The position numbers and the translations under genes were made by a program. A model generated the notes under the pieces. That model did not search any database. It had not been told where the DNA came from and worked only from the letters and a program-made list of their open reading frames with translations. From Bacteroidales bacterium (GTDB lineage: Bacteria > Bacteroidota > Bacteroidia > Bacteroidales > UBA7960), in the NCBI GenBank assembly GCA_007120085.1, contig SKOK01000135.1, positions 1-38,486 of the forward strand: a stretch of 38,486 nt of DNA, in the 5' to 3' direction. Positions 1 to 7,645 of this stretch are shown piece after piece. Numbering within the stretch: position 1 is the stretch's first letter; every line of letters begins with the position of its first letter.

Positions 1-1244
1 GATTGTGACTTGAGCACTTCGGTTGGCTGAAAGCGCGACATAAACAAACCGGGATAAAGTCCGGCAAGCAATCCTACCAATATCAAAATAAGCAACAAGC
101 CGATATTGAACAGCGGATTCCGGATAAAATCAATCTGAAGGCTTGTGCCCAAAAGGGTGTTAAACTCCGGGATCATCAGCTCCAAAAGCAGCAGGGCAAG
201 AACCATGGAAACAAATGTGAGCACCATCGACTCACCAACAAACTGAAATGTGAGCTTTTCGCGACTAGCACCCAAAACCTTGCGCATACCCACTTCGCGC
301 GCCCTTTTGGCTGCATTGGCCGTGGAAAGGTTGATGAAGTTTATGCAGGCTATGGCCAGAACCAGCAGTGCAACCAGCGTAAACACATACACACTGTTGA
401 TGTTGCCCATGTTTGTGTACATCTGGAACTTGATGTGACCTGACCGCAGATAAATCTCACCGGTATCCTGCAGGTAAAATGTGACCAGCATAAAGCTGTG
501 CCCTGATTCACCGGTATTTTCGCTTTCGTAATGCCGGTTGATGATGTTTTCAACGTTTTTTGGGTCAGCCGTGCGCGGCAATGCCAGGTAAGTAGCCACG
601 CTGTTATTGCCCAGGTATAGCAGCCACGGCGAATCGTACTCTATCGTACTGATTGATAGCAGCACATCAAAACCCAGGTGTGTTTTTTGTTCTTCGTTAT
701 CAAATACACCTGTGATGCGATAGGGCAAGCCATTATTTCTGAAAGTTCTACCCAGCACATCTTCTTGCTTATACATGCGAATTGCAGCCTCCCTGCTGAT
801 GATGGCCGTATTGGGCTCGGATAGCATCGCGGACTCATCGCCACCGCTTATCACAGGAAAACCAAAATAGTTCGCAGCACGTCCCTCTGAAAAATAGGTT
901 AATTCGCGAAATACCTCACCATCAACATCCAGTGTGGAAGATGCATACATCAGGCGGAAGGCTTCGGTTACTTCCGGCACGTTTTCATTCAGGTAGGGGG
1001 CCCAGCCTCCACTGGTAATGGCTACATGCTGGATATCAATTCCAGGAGGTTCCTGTATGCCAACCAGGCGGTACATTTTTATATCATCCGGCAACTGCTT
1101 GTCATACGACAGCTCATTCTGCAAAAACAAGGCAATCAGCATAAAAGCAGATATGCCCACGCTCAGGCCAATGATGTTAATGATCGTAAAGGATAAGTTC
1201 TTTTGCAAGAACCGGATTGCTGTTTTGAGGAAGTTGTATAGCAT
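1..1244 (-). CDS. ABC transporter permease, MacB/FtsX type (3' end outside window)
   Basis: Minus-strand reading frame open from the ATG at 1244 to the window edge (414 codons), so the C-terminus is missing. It starts MLYNFLKTAIRFLQKNLSFT, followed by a first membrane segment (about residues 20-42) and a large extracytoplasmic region of the MacB periplasmic-core type. It then has the FtsX domain: a hydrophobic segment beginning near VYVFTLVALL, the conserved cytoplasmic stretch with AKRAREVGMRKVLGAS, and two further hydrophobic segments. This architecture is known from permeases that act with a separate ATPase in export or lipoprotein and stress functions. The large family in Bacteroidota is usually annotated as 'ABC transporter permease'. 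No ATPase gene is visible in the window. The start is immediately preceded on the coding strand by an AC-rich repeat array. The substrate cannot be told from the sequence. Confidence 0.9.
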   Translation of the reverse strand, partial: MLYNFLKTAIRFLQKNLSFTIINIIGLSVGISAFMLIALFLQNELSYDKQLPDDIKMYRLVGIQEPPGIDIQHVAITSGGWAPYLNENVPEVTEAFRLMYASSTLDVDGEVFRELTYFSEGRAANYFGFPVISGGDESAMLSEPNTAIISREAAIRMYKQEDVLGRTFRNNGLPYRITGVFDNEEQKTHLGFDVLLSISTIEYDSPWLLYLGNNSVATYLALPRTADPKNVENIINRHYESENTGESGHSFMLVTFYLQDTGEIYLRSGHIKFQMYTNMGNINSVYVFTLVALLVLAIACINFINLSTANAAKRAREVGMRKVLGASREKLTFQFVGESMVLTFVSMVLALLLLELMIPEFNTLLGTSLQIDFIRNPLFNIGLLLILILVGLLAGLYPGLFMSRFQPTEVLKSQ

Positions 1245-1518
1245 GGTTAGGGGTTTATGGTTCAGGGTTACGGGTTTAGAGTTAGGGGTTCAGAGTTAGG
1301 AGTTGTTGGTTTCTAATTTATGACATTTATCCATGGAAGCGCGACTGTATTGGCCGGGCTTGACCGGCCATCAATATATCCGGCAGGTTGCTGTAGGGAC
1401 GACACTGGGGTCGTCCGCACATGTGTCGGAAAACATCAGGGTTCATGGTTCACGGTTCACGGTTACTGGTTCATTGTTAAATTTCTAATTGATGGTTTCT
1501 GGGTTCTGGTTCAGAACC
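1245..1518 (-). repeat. AC-rich degenerate arrays and two hairpins upstream of the permease
   Basis: Read on the minus (coding) strand, 1245-1320 and 1438-1518 are made of degenerate 6-8 base words such as AACCATAAACCC and AACCAGAACCC, and the first array abuts the permease start codon. Between them lie two strong perfect hairpins: TGGCCGG/CCGGCCA (1351-1357 with 1364-1370, 6-nt loop) and GGACGAC/GTCGTCC (1397-1403 with 1410-1416, 6-nt loop). I see no gene here. A plus-strand open frame through it is built from the repeats and has no family resemblance. Confidence 0.6.
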
Positions 1519-1662
1519 TCATGTCATTAGTAACGATAGCCTCTCCTGAGTGCAACGAATGGATTAGGATGACAAAGAAACACTTCAACAATTAAACGAT
1601 TCAACAATTCAACAATTAAACCATTAAACAATTCAACAATAAATTTAACAAAAACCATACAA
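1519..1662 (-). repeat. Composite intergenic element, copy A
   Basis: On the minus strand this reads TTGAATTG-type repeats, then TTTGTCATCC...., then a diverged CTCAGGAG..GCTATCG segment ending ATGAGGTTCTGAACC, then AACCAGAA words. The order and orientation match copy B in front of the thiolase (7427-7642). The core resembles the common intergenic word TGTCATCCTGAGCG..GAAGGATC. Confidence 0.55.
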
Positions 1663-1794
1663 CAGCCCGTAAATAATTATTATTCAAATTATTAGCGACT
1701 CAATCAACTCGCCAGCAATTCCAGATTGTGTCCGGATCAACACAGCAATGTACAATAGCGTACACCCTCCTGCGAAAAAAAAAATCAAAAAAAA

Positions 1795-1827
1795 TTTGTT
1801 TTTTTTATACATAAATATTTACATTTG
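1795..1827 (+). promoter_or_regulatory. Bacteroidota-type promoter in front of the leader peptide
   Basis: TTTG at 1795-1798 and TACATTTG at 1820-1827 are separated by 21 nt. This fits the Bacteroidota primary-sigma consensus TTTG - 19 to 21 nt - TAnnTTTG, and A-tracts lie just upstream. Transcription would start near 1834, about 17 nt before the leader ATG. I saw no comparable promoter in the 345 nt directly before trpB, so this is the best candidate promoter for that gene. Confidence 0.65.
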
Positions 1828-1850
1828 TACATGCTTAAAAAATAGCAGCA

Positions 1851-1928
1851 ATGAATCATATGTCGCACCATACCTTCTTCTTCTCTTTTTCCTGGGCTTG
1901 GTGGCCAGCCTCTCCGGCTGCCTTATAA
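1851..1928 (+). CDS. Candidate aromatic amino acid leader peptide (25 aa)
   Basis: ATG at 1851 begins a 25-codon frame ending in TAA at 926-928 of the second kilobase (1926-1928). It contains three consecutive Phe codons, another Phe, and a Trp-Ala-Trp-Trp run (TGG GCT TGG TGG at 1893-1904), followed by PASPAAL. Three Trp codons in 25, placed after a good promoter and upstream of a tryptophan synthase gene, are what a transcription-attenuation leader looks like. Overlapping alternative pairings are present: GGCT 1895-1898 with AGCC 1907-1910, versus CAGCC 1906-1910 with GGCTG 1916-1920. A hairpin GGAGC/GCTCC (1948-1952 with 1958-1962) follows, but without a U-tract, so a classical intrinsic terminator is not shown. 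Function is inferred from context only. Confidence 0.5.
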   Translation: MNHMSHHTFFFSFSWAWWPASPAAL

Positions 1929-2273
1929 CGACATATAACCCCCTAAAGGAGCGTGCGGCTCCGTGAATACCAAAAAACATTTTTGCCAATAATCTGAACA
2001 CATGTGGCAATGGTGATTTAGCTCGATGCTGGAGGCTGGAAGTGGTCGCGTAATATATAGAGAAAGGTAGAGGCTGAAAAAAGAAAATCTAAAATCTAAA
2101 ATCCAATTTCCAAAATCTAACATCTAACTTCTAACTTCTAACTTCTAACATCCAATCGCCATTTTAGGAACAAATACAAAACGAAGATATACAAAGACTT
2201 ATGTAAACACAAACACATAAAGACCACAGAGTTAAACATTTAAACATATTTCAAACACTAAAACTTCATTATC
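1929..2273 (+). other. Untranslated stretch between leader peptide and trpB, with AC-rich array
   Basis: No gene is seen. It holds the hairpin GGAGC/GCTCC (1948-1962), a weak A/T hairpin CAAAAA/TTTTTG around 1971-1985, and an AC-rich array of AAAATCT and TAACTTC words at about 2083-2155. The last 110 nt before trpB are A-rich and have no recognisable -33/-7 pair. The array is oriented with its A/C strand as the coding strand of the downstream gene. Confidence 0.5.
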
Positions 2274-3635
2274 ATGGAAAACAAAATTTTATTGACAGAA
2301 CAAGAGATCCCTCGCTTTTACTATAACATCATGGCGGATATGCCAAACAAACCCTTGCCCCCCCTGCACCCGGGCACAAAACAACCCATCACACCCGATC
2401 TGCTCGAGCCATTATTTCCGCGTGATTTGATATTGCAGGAGGTTTCCACTGAACGTTATATCGAAATACCACGCGAGGTGCGTGAAATTTATGCAAAATA
2501 CAGGCCATCTCCATTGTTCAGGGCCAGGGGACTTGAAAAAATGCTGGACACGCCGGCCCGTATCTATTATAAATATGAGGGTGTAAGTCCGGCCGGGTCA
2601 CACAAGCCCAACACGGCAATTGCACAGGCATTTTATAGTTATGTAAGCGGTGCAAAGCGCATTGTTACCGAAACGGGAGCCGGACAATGGGGCACAGCCC
2701 TTGCTTATGCCTGCCAGAAGTTTGGCCTTGAATGTGAGGTATATATGGTCAGGGTAAGCTATGATCAAAAGCCCTATCGAAAAATTATGATGAACACCTT
2801 TGATGCCAGTGTTTACCCCTCCCCTTCTGACCGCACTGAGTTTGGAAGAAGGGTGCTTGCAGAGAACCCCGATTCAAGCGGATCGCTGGGCATCGCCATT
2901 TCAGAAGCCATCGAACGTGCCCTCCAGGACCCGCAAGCACATTATGCTTTGGGCAGCGTGCTCAACCACGTGCTGCTGCATCAAACCATCATTGGACAGG
3001 AAGCCATTATCCAGATGGAAAAGGCAGGTGACCAGCCCGACATCGTAGTAGCTCCCTTCGGTGGCGGCAGCAACTTTGCCGGCATTGCCTTCCCGTTCTT
3101 ACACAAAAACTTCAGCGAAAAGCAAAACATCCGCTGCATCGCCGTTGAGCCCACATCCTGCCCCAAGCTTACCAGGGGAGAGTTCCGTTACGACTTTGGC
3201 GATACCGCCGGCATGACACCGCTGTTACCGATGTACACCCTCGGGCACGATTTCATGCCCCCTTCAATCCACGCAGGCGGGCTGCGCTACCACGGCGCCG
3301 GAGTACTCGTTAGCCAGCTTCTGAAAGACGGACTCATTGACGCCGTTGCCAAAGACCAGGCAAGCTGCTTCAAAGCCGGCCTCGACTTTATCAAGGCAGA
3401 AGGCATCATTCCAGCACCGGAAGCCACCCACGCCATCGCAACAGTAATTGATGAAGCAATGAAATGCAAGGAAGAAGGTACAGAAAAGACAATATTGTTT
3501 AACCTTTGCGGCCACGGTTACTTCGACATGGCATCTTATGAGTCATACCTTTCCGGTGAACTAAAGGATGCAACCATCAGCAATGAAGAAATCAGCCAGT
3601 CAATAGCAAGCACAAATGAATTGCAACCACAATAA
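2274..3635 (+). CDS. trpB: Tryptophan synthase beta chain, TrpB2 type
   Basis: A 453-residue PLP enzyme that condenses indole and serine to tryptophan. The PLP lysine is K111 in GSHKPNTA, and the phosphate-binding glycine loop is FGGGSNFAG near residue 263. The long N-terminal extension (LPPLHPGTKQPITPDLLEPLF) and the total length fit the TrpB2 subgroup rather than the roughly 400-residue TrpB1. TrpB2 proteins usually lack a dedicated TrpA partner and are often encoded away from the trp operon, as here: no other trp gene is present. The ATG at 2274 is chosen because it is the only start that gives the normal TrpB2 N-terminus. It lies downstream of the Phe/Trp-rich leader peptide and may share its transcript. 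Confidence 0.93.
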   Translation: MENKILLTEQEIPRFYYNIMADMPNKPLPPLHPGTKQPITPDLLEPLFPRDLILQEVSTERYIEIPREVREIYAKYRPSPLFRARGLEKMLDTPARIYYKYEGVSPAGSHKPNTAIAQAFYSYVSGAKRIVTETGAGQWGTALAYACQKFGLECEVYMVRVSYDQKPYRKIMMNTFDASVYPSPSDRTEFGRRVLAENPDSSGSLGIAISEAIERALQDPQAHYALGSVLNHVLLHQTIIGQEAIIQMEKAGDQPDIVVAPFGGGSNFAGIAFPFLHKNFSEKQNIRCIAVEPTSCPKLTRGEFRYDFGDTAGMTPLLPMYTLGHDFMPPSIHAGGLRYHGAGVLVSQLLKDGLIDAVAKDQASCFKAGLDFIKAEGIIPAPEATHAIATVIDEAMKCKEEGTEKTILFNLCGHGYFDMASYESYLSGELKDATISNEEISQSIASTNELQPQ

Positions 3636-3714
3636 TTTGTATGGTTTTCTGCATATATTCTCATTTTTTTGAACATATGTTTTTCCCGGATTGTTGTAAA
3701 TGATAAAATTGGGT

Positions 3715-3792
3715 TAATTTAGCCAATAAACGGTGGCTAATTGCATACTACCAATCGCAAGATCCATTTATCCGCTGAGATAGCCAATGAAC
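3715..3792 (+). promoter_or_regulatory. Candidate operator repeats before acyl-CoA dehydrogenase
   Basis: The 218-nt gap between trpB and the dehydrogenase contains a perfect inverted repeat TTAGCC-N10-GGCTAA (3719-3740). It also has a direct repeat TAGCCAATAAAC (3720-3731) / TAGCCAATGAAC (3781-3792). A weak -7-like TAATTTAG at 3715-3722 overlaps the first half-site. This is compatible with a repressor site, but no regulator gene lies nearby. Confidence 0.3.
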
Positions 3793-3853
3793 TGTCTTTT
3801 GATTTCTTGTAGCTCCTGTCTAACCAAAACACTTAACAATTAAAACAGCAATC

Positions 3854-4996
3854 ATGAATTATGCCTACACAGAAGAGCAGCAACTCATCCGCGAAACGGC
3901 CCGTGATTATGCCAGGCGCAATCTCATCAAAGATGTGCTGGAGCGGGATGCAAAGGCCATTTATCCTGCCAAGCACGTTAAAAACATAGCAGAGCTTGGG
4001 TTTTTTGGCATGATGATCAAACCCGAATATGGCGGGGTTGATACTGATAACATTTCTTACGCCCTGGCGCTGGAAGAGATATCGAAGGTGGATTCCTCCG
4101 TAGCTGTCATCATGGCCGTTCATAACTCGCTGACATCCTATGGTATTCAAACCTATGGGAATGATGCGCAAAAGGAACAGTACCTGCCTTCTCTTGCCAG
4201 TGGTGAGATGATAGGCGCATTCCTGCTGAGTGAACCTGACGCAGGGTCAGATGCATCCTTCCAGAAGACCACAGCTGCTGATAAAGGGGATCATTACCTT
4301 GTGAACGGCGTAAAAAACTGGATAACAAGTGCCCAGTCCGGCAGCATTTACCTGGTGATGGCACAAACCTGGCCAGAGAAAGGTCACAAAGGCATCAACG
4401 CTTTCATTGTGGAGAAAGACACACCAGGCATTAGCATTGGTCCGCACGAGGACAAGATGGGAATGCGCAGCTCCGACACCCACTCGGTAATGTTCAACGA
4501 CGTAATGATTCCAAAGGAAAACAGAATTGGTGATGATGGGTTTGGCTTTCGTTTTGCGATGAAATTGCTGGAAGGCGGGCGCATTGGCATCGCGGCACAG
4601 GCACTGGGCATCGCCTCCGGTGCCTATGAACTGTCAGTCAAATATGCCAGGGAACGCAAAGCTTTCGGCACAGAGATCATTAACCACCAGGCCATCGCTT
4701 TTAAACTGGCCGATATGGCCACTGAGATCGAAACTGCCCGGCTGATGGTACTCAAAGCCGCATGGCTCAAAGATCAGGGAAAACCGCATGGCACCGAAAG
4801 CGCCATGGCCAAGCTGATCGCAACCGACGTCGCCATGAAAACAACCACAGAAGCCGTGCAGATCCATGGCGGCTACGGCTATGTAAAAGAATACCACGTC
4901 GAACGACTGATGCGCGAAGCCAAACTAACACAGATATATGAAGGTACATCGGAAATACAAAAGCTGATCATCTCGCGGGCCATTGCGAAAGGATGA
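3854..4996 (+). CDS. Acyl-CoA dehydrogenase (short-chain/butyryl-type)
   Basis: 380 residues, the usual length of the family. It carries out FAD-dependent alpha,beta-dehydrogenation of an acyl-CoA to the trans-2-enoyl-CoA, passing electrons to ETF. Seen: the N-terminal helical domain (MNYAYTEEQQLIRETARDYA), the middle-domain signature LLSEPDAGSDA with KNWITSA, and the C-terminal domain with ERKAFG, IHGGYGYVKEYHVERLMREAK and QIYEGTSEIQ. E363 of YEGT is the expected catalytic base position of short- and medium-chain enzymes. Hydratase, hydroxyacyl-CoA dehydrogenase and thiolase genes follow on the same strand, so a shared beta-oxidation role is likely. No etfAB genes are in the window. Chain-length preference cannot be decided from sequence alone. 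Confidence 0.94.
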   Translation: MNYAYTEEQQLIRETARDYARRNLIKDVLERDAKAIYPAKHVKNIAELGFFGMMIKPEYGGVDTDNISYALALEEISKVDSSVAVIMAVHNSLTSYGIQTYGNDAQKEQYLPSLASGEMIGAFLLSEPDAGSDASFQKTTAADKGDHYLVNGVKNWITSAQSGSIYLVMAQTWPEKGHKGINAFIVEKDTPGISIGPHEDKMGMRSSDTHSVMFNDVMIPKENRIGDDGFGFRFAMKLLEGGRIGIAAQALGIASGAYELSVKYARERKAFGTEIINHQAIAFKLADMATEIETARLMVLKAAWLKDQGKPHGTESAMAKLIATDVAMKTTTEAVQIHGGYGYVKEYHVERLMREAKLTQIYEGTSEIQKLIISRAIAKG

Positions 4997-5017
4997 TGCA
5001 GGGAGGAGTTGAGACGT

Positions 5018-5054
5018 CCCATAAAAGCCAGATGGCCAGGCCTTTTGAAATGGG
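5018..5054. other. Imperfect hairpin after acyl-CoA dehydrogenase
   Basis: CCCAT (5018-5022) pairs with ATGGG (5050-5054), with an inner AAAAG-CC / GG-C-CTTTT stem carrying a bulge. No T-run follows directly, so it is not a convincing intrinsic terminator. It may be part of a decayed intergenic repeat. Confidence 0.3.
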
Positions 5055-5149
5055 TCCCCCCGGAGAGTAGTAAAGTCTTTTTACCGTCAGCTAAAGCAGA
5101 CGGCAATGGATAGGGACCCTGGTTCATTTTTATACATACTACATGTCAC

Positions 5150-5292
5150 TCCCGCATTGTGGCCACCGCCTTTCGCGTGGGCTCAGCACTCAGAATGACA
5201 AAAGACCATGAACAGCAACCAGAAACCAGAAACCAGCAATCAGCAATCAGCAATCAGAAACAAGTAACCAGTAACTGTGAACCCTGAACCCA
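5150..5292 (+). repeat. Composite intergenic element, copy C, ending in AACCAG array
   Basis: A diverged TGTCACTCCCG... arm and a CACTCAGAATGAC arm (5151-5203) are followed by AACCAGAAACCAGCAATCAG words (about 5212-5292). These words run directly into the enoyl-CoA hydratase start codon. The order and orientation relative to the downstream gene match copies A and B. Confidence 0.5.
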
Positions 5293-6063
5293 ATGCTTAA
5301 ACTAAAAACCGAAAACAATTGCCTCCTCTGCACCATATCCCGGCCTGAGGCATTAAACGCACTGAACAGCAATTTCTTTCAGGAATTTGATGCGATGCTT
5401 GACTCCCTGGAATCTCCGGATAATGAAATCAGTGCGCTCATCATTACCGGCGAAGGCAAAGCCTTTGTTGCAGGCGCCGACATTGCCGAGATGCAACACA
5501 TGGATGAAGCAGCAGCACGGGCTTTTTCGTTCAATGGGCAACAGGCTTTCGCAAGGCTGGCCAAACTGCCCATACCTGTAATTGCTGCCATCAATGGCTA
5601 TGCGCTCGGTGGTGGTTGTGAGCTTGCACTTGCCTGCGACCTGCGTTTGGCCGGCAACAAAGCCAAATTTGGCATGCCCGAAGTCAAACTGGGACTGATC
5701 CCCGGATACGGTGGGACACAAAGGCTGCCAAAACTTGTTGGCACAGGCAATGCCCTATACCTGCTAATGACGGGCGACACCATCGACGCTGATGAGGCAC
5801 TCCGAATCGGCCTCGTTCAAAAAGTGTATGACGATGAACAATTGCTCGATGAAGCAATGGCACTGGCAAACAAGATAAGTGACCAGGGGCCTGATGCCGT
5901 TCGCACAGTAAAAAAGCTGGTGCACCTGCACAACAGCACCAAAATTGATGAAGGCATCGGCCAGGAAAACATGCACTTCCCTGGCTTGTTTGCCACCGAT
6001 GGCCCTGAAGGAATCAGCGCCTTCCTTGAAAAAAGAAAACCCGATTGGAAATCAAAAAATTAA
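5293..6063 (+). CDS. Enoyl-CoA hydratase (crotonase family)
   Basis: 256 residues, typical for crotonase. It hydrates trans-2-enoyl-CoA to L-3-hydroxyacyl-CoA. The oxyanion-hole stretch GKAFVAGADIAEM lies near 55-67, followed by AINGYALGGGCELALACD and GMPEVKLGLIPGYGGTQRL. Both catalytic glutamates are in place (E110 and E130, the 20-residue spacing of rat mitochondrial E144/E164), so hydration rather than another crotonase-fold reaction is supported. It ends at 6063, overlapping or just preceding the hydroxyacyl-CoA dehydrogenase gene, which indicates co-transcription. The start follows an AACCAG array with no Shine-Dalgarno sequence. Confidence 0.94.
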   Translation: MLKLKTENNCLLCTISRPEALNALNSNFFQEFDAMLDSLESPDNEISALIITGEGKAFVAGADIAEMQHMDEAAARAFSFNGQQAFARLAKLPIPVIAAINGYALGGGCELALACDLRLAGNKAKFGMPEVKLGLIPGYGGTQRLPKLVGTGNALYLLMTGDTIDADEALRIGLVQKVYDDEQLLDEAMALANKISDQGPDAVRTVKKLVHLHNSTKIDEGIGQENMHFPGLFATDGPEGISAFLEKRKPDWKSKN

Positions 6064-6071
6064 CACCTGCC

Positions 6072-7403
6072 ATGAACTACGACGAAAGAATCAGGCGTGC
6101 GGCCGTATTGGGAGCCGCCGGAAAAATGGGATCAGGCATTCTGCTGCTCACCGCTGCGGAAATGACCGACATCTCACTGAAACCAGAAAACAAAAACAAG
6201 GTTTTTAATTTATTTGCCATCGACATCTCCGAAGAGGCACTTAAAGGATTGCGTAAATACCTGGCTATCCAGCTGTTAAAAATTGCCGAGAAAAAAACCG
6301 TTAGCCTGCGGCAACTCTACCGGGACCGGCCCGAACTCATTGAAAATGAAGACATCATCAGGCAGTATGTTGACGACGCCATGAGCATCATCAACTTTTC
6401 TACACGCCTTGAGTCAGCCTATGATGCGCATATCGTATTTGAGGCTGCCGTCGAGGATGTAGATCTTAAAGTCAATATTATCAGACAAATCAAGGACAAC
6501 TCAAATGAAGCACCTTGGTTTCTCACCAACACTTCTTCGATACCAATTGCCGAATTGGACGAAAAAGCCGAATTGGACGGACGCATCGTGGGGTTTCACT
6601 TCTACAATCCACCCGCCGTGCAGCGCATCCTTGAATTTGTTGCACCCGAAGGCTGCAACCAGGATCTGCTGGAGTTCTCCCTCAAGCTGGCAAAAAACAT
6701 GAAAAAAGTGGTGGTTCAGCCTGGTGACTTTGCTGGATTCATCGGCAATGGCTTCCTGATGCGCGATACCCTTTACGGGATTGCAGAAGCCGAAGAACTG
6801 GCGAAAGAGATTGGCTTTCCACAGGCCGTTTATATCATCAACCGCATCAGCAACGAGTTCCTGGTAAGACCCATGGGCGTTTTCCAGTTGATGGACTATG
6901 TGGGCATTGACGTGTGCCAGAAGATCATGCTTGTCATGGCCGACCGCCTTGACAAGCCCCAACTGCACAGCCCGCTGATTGATAAGCTGATCAGCCAGGG
7001 CATCAAAGGAGGTCAATATGCTGATGGTTCGCAAAAACCAGGCATCCTGAACTATGAAAAAGGGAAACCCGTTAAAGTGTATGATCCGGAAAAAGATGCA
7101 TACGTTTCAATTGATAGCCTCCAGGATGAATGCGATGCCTTCATAGGACCTTTGCCTGAGAGTCATAAACCTTGGAAGTCAGTGATACGCCTGCCGGAGA
7201 AAGACGTTTTGCTCGCAAACTATTTTGGTGAACTGAAGACAATGAATCAAAATGGGGCTAAAATTGCGTTAAACTATCTTGAAAATGCAAAAAACATCGG
7301 GCTGCAACTCGTTGACAGCAAGATCGCCCGCAATGCCGAAGACGTCAACACCGTCATGATGACCGGCTTCTTTCATGCCTATGGCATCATAAATGATTAT
7401 TAA
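6072..7403 (+). CDS. 3-hydroxyacyl-CoA dehydrogenase
   Basis: 443 residues from the ATG at 6072. An upstream in-frame ATG at 6045 would give 452 residues and overlap the hydratase by 19 nt. I prefer 6072 because the Rossmann domain starts soon after it and the gap to the hydratase stop is 8 nt. NAD loop GAAGKMGSG at 14-22. The catalytic dyad is H176 in GFHFYNPP and E188, with the 12-residue spacing of known enzymes, and TNTSSIP at 152-158 matches the substrate-binding serine region. It oxidises L-3-hydroxyacyl-CoA to 3-ketoacyl-CoA. It is longer than the roughly 290-residue monofunctional enzymes: there is extra sequence in the NAD domain (about 50-110) and an extended C-terminal half. It is not fused to a hydratase. 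Confidence 0.9.
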   Translation: MNYDERIRRAAVLGAAGKMGSGILLLTAAEMTDISLKPENKNKVFNLFAIDISEEALKGLRKYLAIQLLKIAEKKTVSLRQLYRDRPELIENEDIIRQYVDDAMSIINFSTRLESAYDAHIVFEAAVEDVDLKVNIIRQIKDNSNEAPWFLTNTSSIPIAELDEKAELDGRIVGFHFYNPPAVQRILEFVAPEGCNQDLLEFSLKLAKNMKKVVVQPGDFAGFIGNGFLMRDTLYGIAEAEELAKEIGFPQAVYIINRISNEFLVRPMGVFQLMDYVGIDVCQKIMLVMADRLDKPQLHSPLIDKLISQGIKGGQYADGSQKPGILNYEKGKPVKVYDPEKDAYVSIDSLQDECDAFIGPLPESHKPWKSVIRLPEKDVLLANYFGELKTMNQNGAKIALNYLENAKNIGLQLVDSKIARNAEDVNTVMMTGFFHAYGIINDY

Positions 7404-7426
7404 TACCGGAAGATAGAGGATTGATG

Positions 7427-7642
7427 TTGATAGTTGTTTAATCGTTTAACTGTTGAATTGTTGAATTGTTGAATCGTTGAATTGTTGAATTGTTTCTTTG
7501 TCATCCTAACGAAGCATAGCGGAGTGAAGGATCTGTTTAGGCTGAGGGATTCTTCGCTATCGCTCAGAATTACATGAGGCTCTGAACCAGAAACCATAAA
7601 TTAGAAACCAGAAACCAGAAACCCGTAACCAGAAACTGTTTT
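7427..7642 (+). repeat. Composite intergenic element, copy B
   Basis: It consists of TTGAATTG-type words (about 7431-7496), then an inverted pair of arms resembling TGTCATCCTGAGCG..GAAGGATC (about 7499-7535 and 7547-7573, opposite orientation, able to pair), then AACCAGAAACC words to 7640. It abuts the thiolase start. This is the best-preserved copy of the element, and no gene is present in it. Confidence 0.6.
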
Positions 7643-7645
7643 GTG

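Noticed and set aside
1748-1966. 72-codon plus-strand frame with a hydrophobic middle and a C near its end
   Set aside because: Its start lies upstream of the predicted transcription start (near 1834) and its first third is translated poly-A tract. The 25-codon frame at 1851 in another phase fits the promoter and context better.
1948-1985. Intrinsic terminator after the leader peptide
   Set aside because: The GGAGC/GCTCC stem is short and is not followed by a T-run; the A/T hairpin after it is too weak. A terminator is therefore not claimed.
5212-5290. Possible CRISPR-like array
   Set aside because: Words are only 6-8 bases, degenerate and contiguous, with no unique spacers and no cas genes.
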